A DNA stretch of 64,000 bases from positions 29,237 through 93,236 of the forward strand of contig JANOWN010000028.1 of assembly GCA_031417915.1 (NCBI GenBank). The letters run 5' to 3'. The stretch is from Methylotenera_A sp031417915 (GTDB lineage: Bacteria > Pseudomonadota > Gammaproteobacteria > Burkholderiales > Methylophilaceae). Below the pieces are notes generated by a model. It worked only from the letters and a program-made list of their open reading frames with translations. It had not been told where the DNA came from and ran no database searches. Position 1 is the stretch's first letter. Every line of letters starts with the position of its first letter. Shown here in pieces: positions 42,595 through 51,653 of this stretch. The translations under genes were made by a program, and so were the position numbers.

Positions 42595-44565
42595 TTATTT
42601 ACCAGAAATCAAGTAAATTTCGATCGCAATTAAAGCTTGTGGACTGCCTAGTAGCACCAGCACATCACCCGTAGTAAGCTCTATATCGCCACGCGGGGCA
42701 ATGTCTTCTAGCATATTTGGGCGGCGAATTAACTGTACCTCGACTTGATATTTAGCGAAATCGATATGGTCCAAACGCAATTTTCTAGCATATGAATTAC
42801 TATCAATCTCCACCGAATGCAACCTAACTTGCTGTTCATCTGTTACGTTCGCATCGGTAACGCCACGGAAATAGCCTTTAAACATTTTGTAGCGCGCCTC
42901 GCGAAATATGCGAATGCGTTTAACCACGCGATTTAATGGCACACCAAGCAACACCAAGGCATGCGAAGCCAGCATGAGGCTACCTTCCAGCACTTCTGGC
43001 ACCACTTCAGTCGCACCCGCCTCACGAAACTCATCCATGTGTGCATCATCATAAGTGCGCACAATGACTGGCAAATCGGGGTAGCTTTCTTGCGCCACAT
43101 GCAACACTTTCATCGAAGCGCGCATATCAGAATAGCTCACAATAAGTGCCTTGGCACGCGCACCTCCTGCGGCTTCCAGCACAATGCGCCGCCCTGCATC
43201 GCCATACATCACGTGCTGCCCCGCGGTGGCAGCTTCGTGCACACGCGTTGGGTCAATATCCAGCGCAATAAAAGGAATATTTTCTTCTTTTAAAAAACGC
43301 CCTAAATATTGCCCGCTACGGCCATAACCACAAATAATGACATGATCTTTTAAATCTTTGCTCACGCCAACAAGCTCTTCCACCACTTGGCTACTATTGC
43401 GCGAGTAACTTTTCACCAATTTGCGCGCAATACGTCCATTGTATTGAATGATAAACGGCGCGATAACCATAGAAATGAGCGATGCCGCTAACACCAATTG
43501 CAGCTCGTTGCCACCAATTAATTTTTGCTCTAAACCGAGCGCCAAAATTACAAAGCTGAACTCGCCCGCTTGCGCCAAAATAATGCCCGTGCGAATGCCG
43601 ACGCCAGTTTCAAAACCAAAAAAGCGTGTTAAAACTGCGATTACAACCGCTTTAAACAAAACAAATCCGACTAATAGAGCGAGCACTAAACCAATATGAT
43701 TTAGCAGGTAATTAAAATCGAGTAGCATGCCAACGCTGATAAAAAACAAGCCGAGCAGAATATCGCGGAAAGACGCAATGTCAGATTCCACTTGGTAACG
43801 ATAGCGCGTTTCGGAAATTAACATGCCCGCGATAAATGCTCCCAGCGCGTAAGACAGCCCAGCCAATTTGGTGGCTGCCGCTAATAATAGCGTGACCATG
43901 AGCACGTTCATGACAAATAACTCGCGTGAACGCTGCCCCGCCACCAAACTAAACCAATAATTAATAATGGTTTTGCCGAATTTAAATAGCACAAATAGCA
44001 ACACCGCGGATTTGACGAACGACAAACCTAGCGTAGTGCCCAAGCTGCCTGAGTGCGCGCCTAGCGCGGGAATCAGCACCAAAATAGGAATCACCGCTAA
44101 ATCTTGAAACAACAAAATGCCGATGCTTAAGCGGCCGTGGCGCGAGTTGAGATCGACACGTTCAATTAAAATTTTAGACACAATGGCGGTAGAAGACATA
44201 GTAAGTGCACCGCCAATTACAAACGCCGTCGGCAAACTTAAACCCGCCAGCCAGCCTAGCAACATGGTCACGCCCAAAGTAATGAGCACTTGCGCGCCAC
44301 CCAAGCCAAATAAAGTTTTACGCATAGCGTAAAGCTTGGGCAAGCTAAATTCTAAGCCAATACTAAACATTAAAAATACAATGCCGAACTCTGCGACGTG
44401 ACGCCCAGATTCAGTGCTGGGTAATAAATTTAATGCAAATGGGCCAAATAGTACGCCCACCACGAAATAAGCCAACATGGCCGGCAAACGCATGGCACGA
44501 AATAGCGCAACCGCCAGCACCGAACTGGTTAACAGAAGTAAAACACTGGTTAAGGAGTCAAACAT
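42595..44565 (-). CDS. Kef-type cation:proton antiporter (CPA2) with RCK domain
   Basis: A 656-residue protein. The first ~380 residues form about twelve membrane helices of the CPA2 exchanger fold (FRAMRLPAMLAYFVVGVLFGP, FGIVFLMFSIGLEFSLPKL, AGEFSFVILALG). A TrkA-N/RCK domain follows (HVIICGYGRSGQYLGRFLKEENIPFIALDID near 412-442), and a TrkA-C-like domain ends the protein (EIDSNSYARKLRLDHI then GDIELTTGDVLVLLG). This is the KefB/YbaL layout, K+/H+ exchange gated by nucleotide or other ligands. No KefF/KefG-type partner is adjacent. Confidence 0.92.
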   Translation of the reverse strand: MFDSLTSVLLLLTSSVLAVALFRAMRLPAMLAYFVVGVLFGPFALNLLPSTESGRHVAEFGIVFLMFSIGLEFSLPKLYAMRKTLFGLGGAQVLITLGVTMLLGWLAGLSLPTAFVIGGALTMSSTAIVSKILIERVDLNSRHGRLSIGILLFQDLAVIPILVLIPALGAHSGSLGTTLGLSFVKSAVLLFVLFKFGKTIINYWFSLVAGQRSRELFVMNVLMVTLLLAAATKLAGLSYALGAFIAGMLISETRYRYQVESDIASFRDILLGLFFISVGMLLDFNYLLNHIGLVLALLVGFVLFKAVVIAVLTRFFGFETGVGIRTGIILAQAGEFSFVILALGLEQKLIGGNELQLVLAASLISMVIAPFIIQYNGRIARKLVKSYSRNSSQVVEELVGVSKDLKDHVIICGYGRSGQYLGRFLKEENIPFIALDIDPTRVHEAATAGQHVMYGDAGRRIVLEAAGGARAKALIVSYSDMRASMKVLHVAQESYPDLPVIVRTYDDAHMDEFREAGATEVVPEVLEGSLMLASHALVLLGVPLNRVVKRIRIFREARYKMFKGYFRGVTDANVTDEQQVRLHSVEIDSNSYARKLRLDHIDFAKYQVEVQLIRRPNMLEDIAPRGDIELTTGDVLVLLGSPQALIAIEIYLISGK

Positions 44566-44711
44566 TTAGTTCGGTTTTCACTGTTCTCTTATAGAAATAA
44601 TGCTTGTTATTTGTGTGTTTAGGCAAAAATTGTGCCTACTTTTAGTATTTTACCCAAAAATAGACTTTTTTTACTTTATTACTAGTGCATTCCCTTTTAT
44701 ACTTGGTGCAT

Positions 44712-45719
44712 ATGTCGCCCACATTACTACAATCAGGTCGCCCACATGCGCCAAAAGCAAGTACGCTAGAACTAGCGCGTAATGTATTGAGCATTGAAGC
44801 GCACGAAATTGAAGCCTTGGCAGCCCGCCTAGACGCCAATTTTGAAGCCGCCGTGCAGCTTATTTTACAGTGCCAAGGCCGCGTTGTGGTGAGCGGCATG
44901 GGTAAATCTGGCCATGTCGGTGGCAAAATCGCCGCAACACTTGCCAGCACAGGCACACCCGCCTTTTTTATGCACCCCGCCGAGGCCAGCCACGGCGACC
45001 TTGGCATGATTACCGCAGGCGATGTAGTGATTGCGCTTTCTAACTCTGGCGAGAGCGATGAGCTACTCAATATTGTGCCCACCATTAAACGTCTGGGCGC
45101 AAAAATTATTAGCATTACTGGCGCTAAAAACTCCACTTTGGCCAAAGAATCGCACGTGCATTTAAGCGCTGAAGTATCGCAAGAGGCTTGCCCGTTGGGT
45201 CTATCGCCGACGGCCAGTACAACGGCTGCACTGGCGCTGGGCGATGCACTGGCCGTGTGTGTGTTAGATTTACGTGAATTTTCTGCCGAAGATTTTGCAC
45301 GCTCACATCCTGGCGGCAACATTGGCAGACGCTTGATTGTGCGCGTAAAAGACGTAATGCGCACAGGCAACGCTATCCCTCAAGTGAAAGATGGTGAACT
45401 ATTATCTGTTGCATTAACCGAAATGACTAAAAAAGGCTTAGGCCTGACAGCTATTGTTAATGCGGCTAAGCAGCCCATTGGTATTTTTACCGATGGTGAT
45501 TTACGCCGCACTTTTGCCAAAGGCATTTACACCAACAGCGCCAAAATTGCCGATGTGATGCACGCTAATCCTAGTACGATTAATGCCAATCAACTGGCGG
45601 TTGAGGCGGTTGAGATGATGGAACAGAAAAAAATTAATGGTTTGTTGGTGATTGACGATACCGGCAAGCTAGTGGGCGCATTTAATATGCACGATTTACT
45701 GAAAGCGAAAATTCTTTAA
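44712..45719 (+). CDS. kdsD: Arabinose-5-phosphate isomerase
   Basis: A 335-residue KdsD/KpsF. The SIS isomerase domain (about 40-175) shows VVVSGMGKSGHVGGKIAATLASTGTPAFF and ALSNSGESDELL; a pair of CBS domains follows (about 205-330). It converts ribulose-5-P to arabinose-5-P, the first step to Kdo. The ATG opening MSPTLLQ is chosen; a GTG at 44685 is in frame but adds residues not expected in the family. It starts the kdsD-kdsC-lptC-lptA-lptB-rpoN cluster. Confidence 0.95.
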   Translation: MSPTLLQSGRPHAPKASTLELARNVLSIEAHEIEALAARLDANFEAAVQLILQCQGRVVVSGMGKSGHVGGKIAATLASTGTPAFFMHPAEASHGDLGMITAGDVVIALSNSGESDELLNIVPTIKRLGAKIISITGAKNSTLAKESHVHLSAEVSQEACPLGLSPTASTTAALALGDALAVCVLDLREFSAEDFARSHPGGNIGRRLIVRVKDVMRTGNAIPQVKDGELLSVALTEMTKKGLGLTAIVNAAKQPIGIFTDGDLRRTFAKGIYTNSAKIADVMHANPSTINANQLAVEAVEMMEQKKINGLLVIDDTGKLVGAFNMHDLLKAKIL

Positions 45720-46267
45720 TGGATACCAATAGCACAACAATTTCTGAAGATGTTTTAGCGCGCGCAAAAAAAATTAAATGTGTGATTTTTGATGTGGATG
45801 GCGTGATGACCGACGGCGCGCTTGGCATTGGTGACGATGGACAAGAATACAAAAATTTTCATAGCTTAGATGGCCTAGGAATGAAGCTACTTAAGGCTTC
45901 TGGCGTGCACATGGCGATTATTACTGGGCGCACTTCAAATGTGGTCAAAAAACGTGCTGAAACCACGGGTATCGCGCATTTTTATCAAGGTGTAGAAGAT
46001 AAACTGGAAGCTTTTAACGATTTGCTGCAAAAAATGCATTTGCAGGCAGATGAAGTGGCTTTTATGGGCGATGACGTCGTGGATGCACCTGCCATGCGGC
46101 GCTGTGGCCTAGCATTGACGGTGCCTACAGGCCACCGTTTATTAAAACCGCATGCACACTATATTACCGAGGCCAGCGCTGGGCGTGGCGCTGTACGCGA
46201 AATCTGCGAGCTGATTATGCAAGCGCAAGGTACATTTGATGCGCAAATGGCACAATTTTTTAAGTGA
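45719..46267 (+). CDS. kdsC: Kdo-8-phosphate phosphatase KdsC
   Basis: A 182-residue HAD phosphatase without a cap domain. The nucleophile motif is DVDGVMTDG with D25 and D27. ITGRTSNVVKKRAE and FMGDDVVDAPAMRRCGL carry the other HAD motifs. It acts as a tetramer on Kdo-8-phosphate in LPS synthesis. Its ATG overlaps the kdsD stop by one base (TAATG). Confidence 0.96.
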   Translation: MDTNSTTISEDVLARAKKIKCVIFDVDGVMTDGALGIGDDGQEYKNFHSLDGLGMKLLKASGVHMAIITGRTSNVVKKRAETTGIAHFYQGVEDKLEAFNDLLQKMHLQADEVAFMGDDVVDAPAMRRCGLALTVPTGHRLLKPHAHYITEASAGRGAVREICELIMQAQGTFDAQMAQFFK

Positions 46268-46293
46268 ACTTATTAAGTGAAACCCAGTGAGCC

Positions 46294-47085
46294 ATGCTAG
46301 CCCGTTCTGCCATATTTTTTCCGCTCGTTTTGGCAATTGCGCTGGCGGTAATTACATTTTGGATTAACTTAACTGTGGAGCAGCAAGGCCCTAAAATTGA
46401 TGGTAGCAATCGGCATGACCCAGATTACACAATGCATAATTTTGTCACCACACAAACCGATGTCACAGGAAAGCTACGCTACGTGTTAGCTGCGGCCGAG
46501 ATGGTGCATTATCCAGATGACGACAGCACCGTGCTGCAGCGACCACGTTTTACGCAATACACCACGGATAAGCCTTATACGCAAATTGAGGGCTTGCGTG
46601 CCTATGTTTCTAGCGATGGCGAGGAAGTTGAGCTGGTGGATAACGTCAAAGTGGTGCGTCAAGCGTTTGAAGGTAAAGGTGAAATGCAAGTATTAACAGA
46701 AAAATTACTTATTTTACCCAATAAAGATTTGGTGAAAACCGATAGCCCAGTAGTGATTACACAGGCACCAAAAACGGTGATTCACGCCACTGGCATGGTA
46801 TATGACAAAAAGAATCGGACTATAAAATTGTTAAAAAGAGTAAAAGTGCATTATGAACGACCGACTGGTGTTGCCCCCAAAATCACCAAAACTAAGCCTA
46901 TTGCCACAAAACCTATTGTCACAAAACCTATCGCAAAACCTTTAAGTGCGGTTTCAGCTATTTCTGCCAAAAAAGAAATTGTTGCAAAGCCAAAAACTAA
47001 TGCTGCTATTAAGAAATCATCACCTAAGAAAAAATCGTTAAAAAAACGGAAAACTTTAAAAAAGGCTACACGGAGTAAAAAATGA
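46294..47085 (+). CDS. lptC: LPS export protein LptC with long basic tail
   Basis: A 263-residue protein. A single N-terminal membrane anchor (FPLVLAIALAVITFWINL) is followed by the periplasmic beta-jellyroll (about 35-185), ending near KLLKRVKVHYE. LptC hands LPS from LptFG to LptA. A tail of about 70 residues follows that is not part of the usual ~190-residue family: KPIATKPIVTKPIAKP repeats, then a run dominated by lysine (KKSSPKKKSLKKRKTLKK). The gene overlaps lptA by 4 bases (ATGA). Confidence 0.9.
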   Translation: MLARSAIFFPLVLAIALAVITFWINLTVEQQGPKIDGSNRHDPDYTMHNFVTTQTDVTGKLRYVLAAAEMVHYPDDDSTVLQRPRFTQYTTDKPYTQIEGLRAYVSSDGEEVELVDNVKVVRQAFEGKGEMQVLTEKLLILPNKDLVKTDSPVVITQAPKTVIHATGMVYDKKNRTIKLLKRVKVHYERPTGVAPKITKTKPIATKPIVTKPIAKPLSAVSAISAKKEIVAKPKTNAAIKKSSPKKKSLKKRKTLKKATRSKK

Positions 47086-47711
47086 ATCATCTCATTCGCC
47101 TAAGCTTATTAATTATTGGCTTCTCAATCAGTTTGAATGCGTTTGCTGAAGCGGCCGACCGCGACAAGCCCATTGAGTTGGAAGCCGATACTGTGACCGT
47201 GAACGACGCAAAAAAGACCAGCACTTACTCTGGCACGGTTATTTTAACGCAAGGCACACTCATCATCCGCGCTGACAAACTGATTGTGCGCGAGGATAAA
47301 GAAGGCTTTCAGCACAGCACTTCGACTGGCAACCCGACCACTTTCAAACAAAAACGTGAAGGTAAAAACGAGTACATGGAAGGCAGCGCGCAACGTATTG
47401 AATACGATGGCCGCATGGATAAAGTGCAACTTTATACCAAGGCGTGGGTAAAACGTGGTGAAGATATTGTGCATGGTGATTATATTAGCTACGACGCCAA
47501 TGCCGAATACGCGGAAGTGATTGGTGGCACTAAAACTGACGGTAGCCCTGGTAGCGGCCGCGTAAAAGCCATAATTCAACCCAAAAACAAACCTGCGCAG
47601 CCTAAATCTGAAGTACCCCAATCTAATGCGCCAAGCTCAGCAAGCGCCGCACCTAGCGTTACCAAAAACCTACGATTTAGTAATAAGCTTGAATTGCAAA
47701 CTAACGAATAA
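47082..47711 (+). CDS. lptA: LPS bridge protein LptA
   Basis: A 209-residue periplasmic protein with a signal peptide ending in NAFA. The OstA-type jellyroll is clear: DKPIELEADTVTVNDAKKTSTYSGTVILTQGTLIIRADKLIV, then RIEYDGRMDKVQLYTKAWVKRGEDIVHGDYISYD. LptA polymerises to span the periplasm. A short P/S/A-rich tail of about 35 residues follows the fold. It is 8 bp from lptB. Confidence 0.95.
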   Translation: MNHLIRLSLLIIGFSISLNAFAEAADRDKPIELEADTVTVNDAKKTSTYSGTVILTQGTLIIRADKLIVREDKEGFQHSTSTGNPTTFKQKREGKNEYMEGSAQRIEYDGRMDKVQLYTKAWVKRGEDIVHGDYISYDANAEYAEVIGGTKTDGSPGSGRVKAIIQPKNKPAQPKSEVPQSNAPSSASAAPSVTKNLRFSNKLELQTNE

Positions 47712-47719
47712 TTTAAAAC

Positions 47720-48442
47720 ATGAGCGAACTCGTTGTAGAAAATCTACGTAAATCATACAAAACCCGCACTGTGGTGCAGGACATTTCGCTGCACATCAAT
47801 AGCGGCGAGGTGGTTGGTTTGCTCGGCCCGAATGGCGCTGGCAAAACTACCAGTTTTTATATGATGGTGGGTTTGGTGCCGTTGGATGCAGGGCGCATTT
47901 TACTTGATGGCCGAGATTTAAGCCGCTTGCCCATTCACAGCCGCGCGCGCTTGGGGTTGGCTTATCTGCCACAAGAAGCTTCAGTTTTTCGTAAACTCAC
48001 TGTGAGCGAAAATATACTCGCGGTACTCGAACTGCAAGATTTGAGCGAAGTAGAAATGCATAAGCAGCTAGAATCTTTATTGCAAGAATTGCACATTGTG
48101 CATATTCGCAATAGCGCGGCGGTAAGCCTTTCTGGCGGTGAACGACGCCGTGTAGAAATTGCGCGTTGCTTGGCCACAAACCCCAGTTTTATTTTGCTCG
48201 ATGAGCCTTTTGCCGGCATCGACCCGATTGCCGTGTTAGATATTCAAAAAATTATTCGTTTTTTAAGCGCAAAAAATATTGGCGTACTCATCACCGACCA
48301 CAATGTACGCGAAACTTTAGGTATCTGCGATCGCGCCTACATTGTCAATGATGGCAGCGTGTTTGCATCGGGCAAACCTGCAGAAATTGTGAGTGACGAA
48401 GCAGTGCGCGAAGTGTATTTAGGTAAAGATTTCAGGTTGTAA
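47720..48442 (+). CDS. lptB: LPS export ATPase LptB
   Basis: A 240-residue ABC ATPase. Walker A GPNGAGKTT near 36-44, the Q-loop (YLPQEASVFRKL), the signature LSGGERRRVEIARCLA near 137-152, Walker B FILLDEPFAGIDP, and the switch histidine ITDHNVRETL. It powers LptFG. The motif set and length are typical for LptB, including ADP-sensing C-terminus REVYLGKDFRL. rpoN follows after 5 bp. Confidence 0.97.
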   Translation: MSELVVENLRKSYKTRTVVQDISLHINSGEVVGLLGPNGAGKTTSFYMMVGLVPLDAGRILLDGRDLSRLPIHSRARLGLAYLPQEASVFRKLTVSENILAVLELQDLSEVEMHKQLESLLQELHIVHIRNSAAVSLSGGERRRVEIARCLATNPSFILLDEPFAGIDPIAVLDIQKIIRFLSAKNIGVLITDHNVRETLGICDRAYIVNDGSVFASGKPAEIVSDEAVREVYLGKDFRL

Positions 48443-48447
48443 TTAGC

Positions 48448-50037
48448 ATGAAACAAAATTTACAATTACGCATTTCACAAAACTTAGCGCTCACACCGCA
48501 GTTACAGCAATCTATCCGTTTGTTGCAATTATCATCACTCGAGCTCAACCAAGAACTTGATGTGATTCTGCAAGAAAACCCCTTGCTAGAACTGGTGGAT
48601 GGCGATAATCCTGATGCGGATTTGGACGATGATATTGCGCTTCCAGAACTAGCAAATGATGCAGATAACGACCAAGTTGGCGCTGATGGTGAGTCTTCGC
48701 AAATGGATGGCGAAGATTTTGACGCTTTTAGTAATATTGATTATCAAGCCTTAGATTCCAAAGATAGTACCAACCCAACGCCGTCAACCGAAGAAGCGCC
48801 ACAAGAAATCGCTAGTCAACAAGAGGATTTTTCTGCCACAGATTTTGATGAAGATTACGAAGAATACGGTAGCGCCAGCAATTGGGACGAAGGCAGCCGC
48901 CAAAATAATAGTGACGATGATGACGGCGATTACTCGCGCCAAGAAATCATTGCCGAAAGCCTGAGAGACCATTTGCTCAACCAACTCAAGCTGATGCCAT
49001 TTTCTGAACGTGATCAAAACTTAGTATTTTTGCTGATTGACAGTATTAATGAAGATGGTTACTTGGAGGAATCGCTAGAAGAACTAGCAGAATCGCTCCC
49101 TTTGGAGCTTGAAATAGAGCTTGTTGAGCTACAAACTGCCTTAAAACACATTCAAAACCTTGATCCGCCTGGCATTGGCGCGACCAACTTGCAAGAGTGC
49201 ATTATGTTGCAACTGAATATATTGCCAAAAGAAACTGAATATTTAAGCGTTGCCAAATGCATTGTCAGCGAACATCTAGCCGTGCTTGCCAACAAAGATT
49301 TTGCCAAGTTACGTAAGTTGCTGAATTGCGATGAAGCCACTCTAAAAGGCGCGCAAACACTCATTAAGCAACAGAACCCGCGCCCTGGCAGCGATTACGC
49401 GCAACTGAGTAAAGATCACTTTATTCAGCATGAAGTGCTGGTTAAAAAAGTAAAAGGTATTTGGATTGCCACTTTGAACGATGGCGTCGTGCCAAAATTG
49501 CGCATTAATCAGCTTTACGCAGACATTTTGAAGCGCAATCGAGAGAATTCTAACCAATATTTGCAAACGCAAATGCAAGAAGCCAAATGGATGATAAAGA
49601 ATATTCAGCAACGCTTTTCGACCATTTTGCGCGTCAGCCAAGCGATTGTGGATAGACAACGTAACTTTTTTGAACATGGCGAAATTGCCATGCGGCCGCT
49701 GGTGTTGCGGGAGATTGCCGAAGAGCTTGAATTACATGAATCCACCATTTCACGTGTTACCACGCACAAATACATGCTCACGCCACGTGGCGTTTTTGAG
49801 CTGAAATACTTTTTTGGAAGCCATGTGGCGACTGATGCAGGCGGTGAATGCTCAGCCACCGCGATTCGCGCGCTGATTAAACAAATGGTGGCAGAAGAAA
49901 ACATTAAAAAACCACTTTCTGACAATCAATTTAGCGAGGTTTTAGCCAAACAAGGCATTGTGGTGGCGCGTCGCACTATCGCCAAATATCGCGAATCATT
50001 AAACATTCCACCGGCCAATTTAAGGAAATCGCTTTAA
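48448..50037 (+). CDS. rpoN: RNA polymerase sigma-54 factor
   Basis: A 529-residue RpoN. Region I starts with LQLRISQNLALTPQLQQSIRLLQL, which binds the enhancer-binding activators. An unusually long acidic region II (about 50-170, rich in D, E and S) follows. The core-binding domain spans about 175-330. The DNA-binding region has a helix-turn-helix and the RpoN box ARRTIAKYRE near 512. It is the sigma factor used by PilR and related activators. Confidence 0.97.
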   Translation: MKQNLQLRISQNLALTPQLQQSIRLLQLSSLELNQELDVILQENPLLELVDGDNPDADLDDDIALPELANDADNDQVGADGESSQMDGEDFDAFSNIDYQALDSKDSTNPTPSTEEAPQEIASQQEDFSATDFDEDYEEYGSASNWDEGSRQNNSDDDDGDYSRQEIIAESLRDHLLNQLKLMPFSERDQNLVFLLIDSINEDGYLEESLEELAESLPLELEIELVELQTALKHIQNLDPPGIGATNLQECIMLQLNILPKETEYLSVAKCIVSEHLAVLANKDFAKLRKLLNCDEATLKGAQTLIKQQNPRPGSDYAQLSKDHFIQHEVLVKKVKGIWIATLNDGVVPKLRINQLYADILKRNRENSNQYLQTQMQEAKWMIKNIQQRFSTILRVSQAIVDRQRNFFEHGEIAMRPLVLREIAEELELHESTISRVTTHKYMLTPRGVFELKYFFGSHVATDAGGECSATAIRALIKQMVAEENIKKPLSDNQFSEVLAKQGIVVARRTIAKYRESLNIPPANLRKSL

Positions 50038-50109
50038 GCTCAGCAGTCTTTAAATATCAAAATAGATAAATATCGAAATAGATGTCACCGAACTAAAGCT
50101 TTCCAGTGC

Positions 50110-50147
50110 AGGCCTGCGAACCAATATTCATGCGGGTTGCAGGCATG
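50110..50147 (+). repeat. Palindromic element, intergenic copy 4
   Basis: GCCTGC with GCAGGC arms and AACC/GGTT inner stem, with a G bulge as in copy 2. The loop core is AATATTCATGCG, one change from the other copies. A run of five T follows at 50151-50155. It lies 72 bp after rpoN in the rpoN-hpf gap, the only intergenic copy not between convergent genes. Confidence 0.75.
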
Positions 50148-50205
50148 GTGTTTTTAATGATTTAGAAAACATTTAAATAATTTACACAAATAGCCCACTT
50201 GGCTA

Positions 50206-50234
50206 GTTGCGCGCAATTGCCAAAGGTGTACACT
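50206..50234 (+). promoter_or_regulatory. Possible promoter of hpf
   Basis: TTGCGC (50206-50211) and TACACT (50229-50234) are spaced by 17 bp. The -35 is weak. If used, transcription starts near 50241, inside the long inverted repeat upstream of hpf. No convincing sigma-54 -24/-12 pair was found. Confidence 0.35.
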
Positions 50235-50235
50235 A

Positions 50236-50296
50236 AAATTGTTTAAAAGGTTTTAGTTGATCAACCGATTTGGGCAAAAAACCTTTTGAACAATTT
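50236..50296 (+). promoter_or_regulatory. 19-bp hairpin directly upstream of the hpf ribosome binding site
   Basis: AAATTGTTTAAAAGGTTTT (50236-50254) pairs with its counterpart at 50278-50296 with a single G-U pair. The 23-base loop contains the self-complementary GTTGATCAAC (50256-50265). The hairpin ends 4 bases before AAGGAG (50301-50306). There is no T-tract. It could be an RNA control element, a stability hairpin or a DNA operator. Confidence 0.65.
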
Positions 50297-50312
50297 CAAT
50301 AAGGAGCAAGTC

Positions 50313-50675
50313 ATGAATTTACAATTAACTGGGCACCACTTAGAAATTACTCCTGCCATGCGCGAATATGTGCAAAGCAAACTCGTTAGAATCCGCAATC
50401 ATTTTGATCATGTGATTGACGTGAAAGTTACCATGAGCGTAGAAAAACTCGCCCAAAAGGTAGAGGCTACGTTACACGTGCCAGGCAACGATTTACATGC
50501 CGAGTGCATTGACGAAAATATGTATAGCGCGATTGACATGTTGACGGATAAATTAAACCGCCAAGTGCTAAAACACAAAGAAAAACATGGCAGTCACAAC
50601 AAAACTAATGGTGCTGTGAAACATCAAAGCATAGAGCAGCATCAAAATATCGAGCTAGACCAATCTGTTAATTAA
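50313..50675 (+). CDS. hpf: Ribosome hibernation-promoting factor HPF
   Basis: A 120-residue HPF/YfiA-family protein: MNLQLTGHHLEITPAMREYVQSKLVRI at the start, then VTMSVEKLAQKVEATLHVPGNDLHAE and MYSAIDMLTDKLNRQVLKHKEKH. It binds stalled ribosomes and dimerises or silences them in starvation. The ATG follows AAGGAG by 6 bases, which decides the start over an in-frame ATG at 50286. A polar tail of about 20 residues is extra. hprK follows in 9 bp. Confidence 0.95.
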   Translation: MNLQLTGHHLEITPAMREYVQSKLVRIRNHFDHVIDVKVTMSVEKLAQKVEATLHVPGNDLHAECIDENMYSAIDMLTDKLNRQVLKHKEKHGSHNKTNGAVKHQSIEQHQNIELDQSVN

Positions 50676-50684
50676 CTCTACTTT

Positions 50685-51650
50685 ATGGCTCAAATTAATG
50701 TAGCCGAACTATTCAAGGAAACCCGCCTCAAGCTCAAACTCAACTGGGTTGCTGGGCTTGATGGCGGCTCTAACCAACTCAATTCCGAAAACGTCACCAA
50801 GCCTTCATTGGCGCTGATTGGTCACCTTAACTTTGTGCACCCCAACCGTGTGCAAGTGCTAGGCTGTGCCGAGATGGATTATTTACGTAGTTTAAGTATC
50901 ATCGCCATGCAGCAGGCGATTAGTAACTTATATTCGACAGATTTGGCCGCTGTGGTGGTCGCCAATGGCGAAAAGCCGCCTAAAGAATTAATTAACGCCG
51001 CCAACACGCACAACACGCCACTCTTAACATCACCCATGCAAAGCCCACAACTCATGGATTTACTCAGCCATTATTTGAAACAAGCGATGGCAGAAAGCAT
51101 CAGCTTGCATGGCGTTTTTATTGAGGTGCAGGGCTTTGGCGTGCTGATAAAAGGCGATGCCGCCATCGGTAAAAGTGAGCTGGCTTTAGAGTTAATCACG
51201 CGAGGCCACCGCTTAATTGCCGATGATATTGTAGATTTTTATCGCATCTCGCCTGATCGTGTTGAAGGTCGCTGTCCTGCGCTATTGCAAGATTTTTTAG
51301 AGGTGCGTGGGCTGGGTATTTTGAATATCCGTGCCCTATTTGGCGATAACTCAGTTAAACCAACTAAGCCCTTAGATTTGATTATTCAGCTAGAATTAGC
51401 CAATATGCAAAAGCCGCTAGAGCTTGATAGACTTAACGCCAAAACACAGTATGAACGCGTGCTAGAGGTGGATATTAGTAAAGTGATTATTCCCATCGCG
51501 GCGGGGCGCAATATTTCAGTACTGGTAGAGGTGGCGGTGCGTAACCATATACTATTGCTGCGCGGTATTAATGCCACGCAGCAATTTAGCAAACGGCAAA
51601 AACAAATGATGCAAAAAGAAGTCAAAACTAAAGTTAGTAAGAAAGGTTAA
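50685..51650 (+). CDS. hprK: HPr kinase/phosphorylase
   Basis: A 321-residue HprK. The N-terminal domain spans about 1-130. The kinase domain has Walker A GDAAIGKSELALEL near 157-170, the conserved HRLIADDIVDFYR near 178-190, and the family signature EVRGLGILNIRALFG near 206-220. It phosphorylates a serine of HPr (S46 in the HPr here) and reverses this. In proteobacteria it is linked to a PTS lacking sugar permeases. ptsN, commonly found between hpf and hprK, is absent. Confidence 0.95.
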   Translation: MAQINVAELFKETRLKLKLNWVAGLDGGSNQLNSENVTKPSLALIGHLNFVHPNRVQVLGCAEMDYLRSLSIIAMQQAISNLYSTDLAAVVVANGEKPPKELINAANTHNTPLLTSPMQSPQLMDLLSHYLKQAMAESISLHGVFIEVQGFGVLIKGDAAIGKSELALELITRGHRLIADDIVDFYRISPDRVEGRCPALLQDFLEVRGLGILNIRALFGDNSVKPTKPLDLIIQLELANMQKPLELDRLNAKTQYERVLEVDISKVIIPIAAGRNISVLVEVAVRNHILLLRGINATQQFSKRQKQMMQKEVKTKVSKKG

Positions 51651-51653
51651 AAT

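Noticed and set aside
47405..47425. GGCCGCATGGATAAAG in lptA
   Set aside because: Shares only CCGCATGGAT with the element and encodes the normal LptA sequence YDGRMDKV.
50195..50215. Possible sigma-54 promoter before hpf (GG and GC doublets 10 bp apart)
   Set aside because: The -12 part does not match TTGC and the surrounding bases fit poorly; a sigma-70-like pair fits better.
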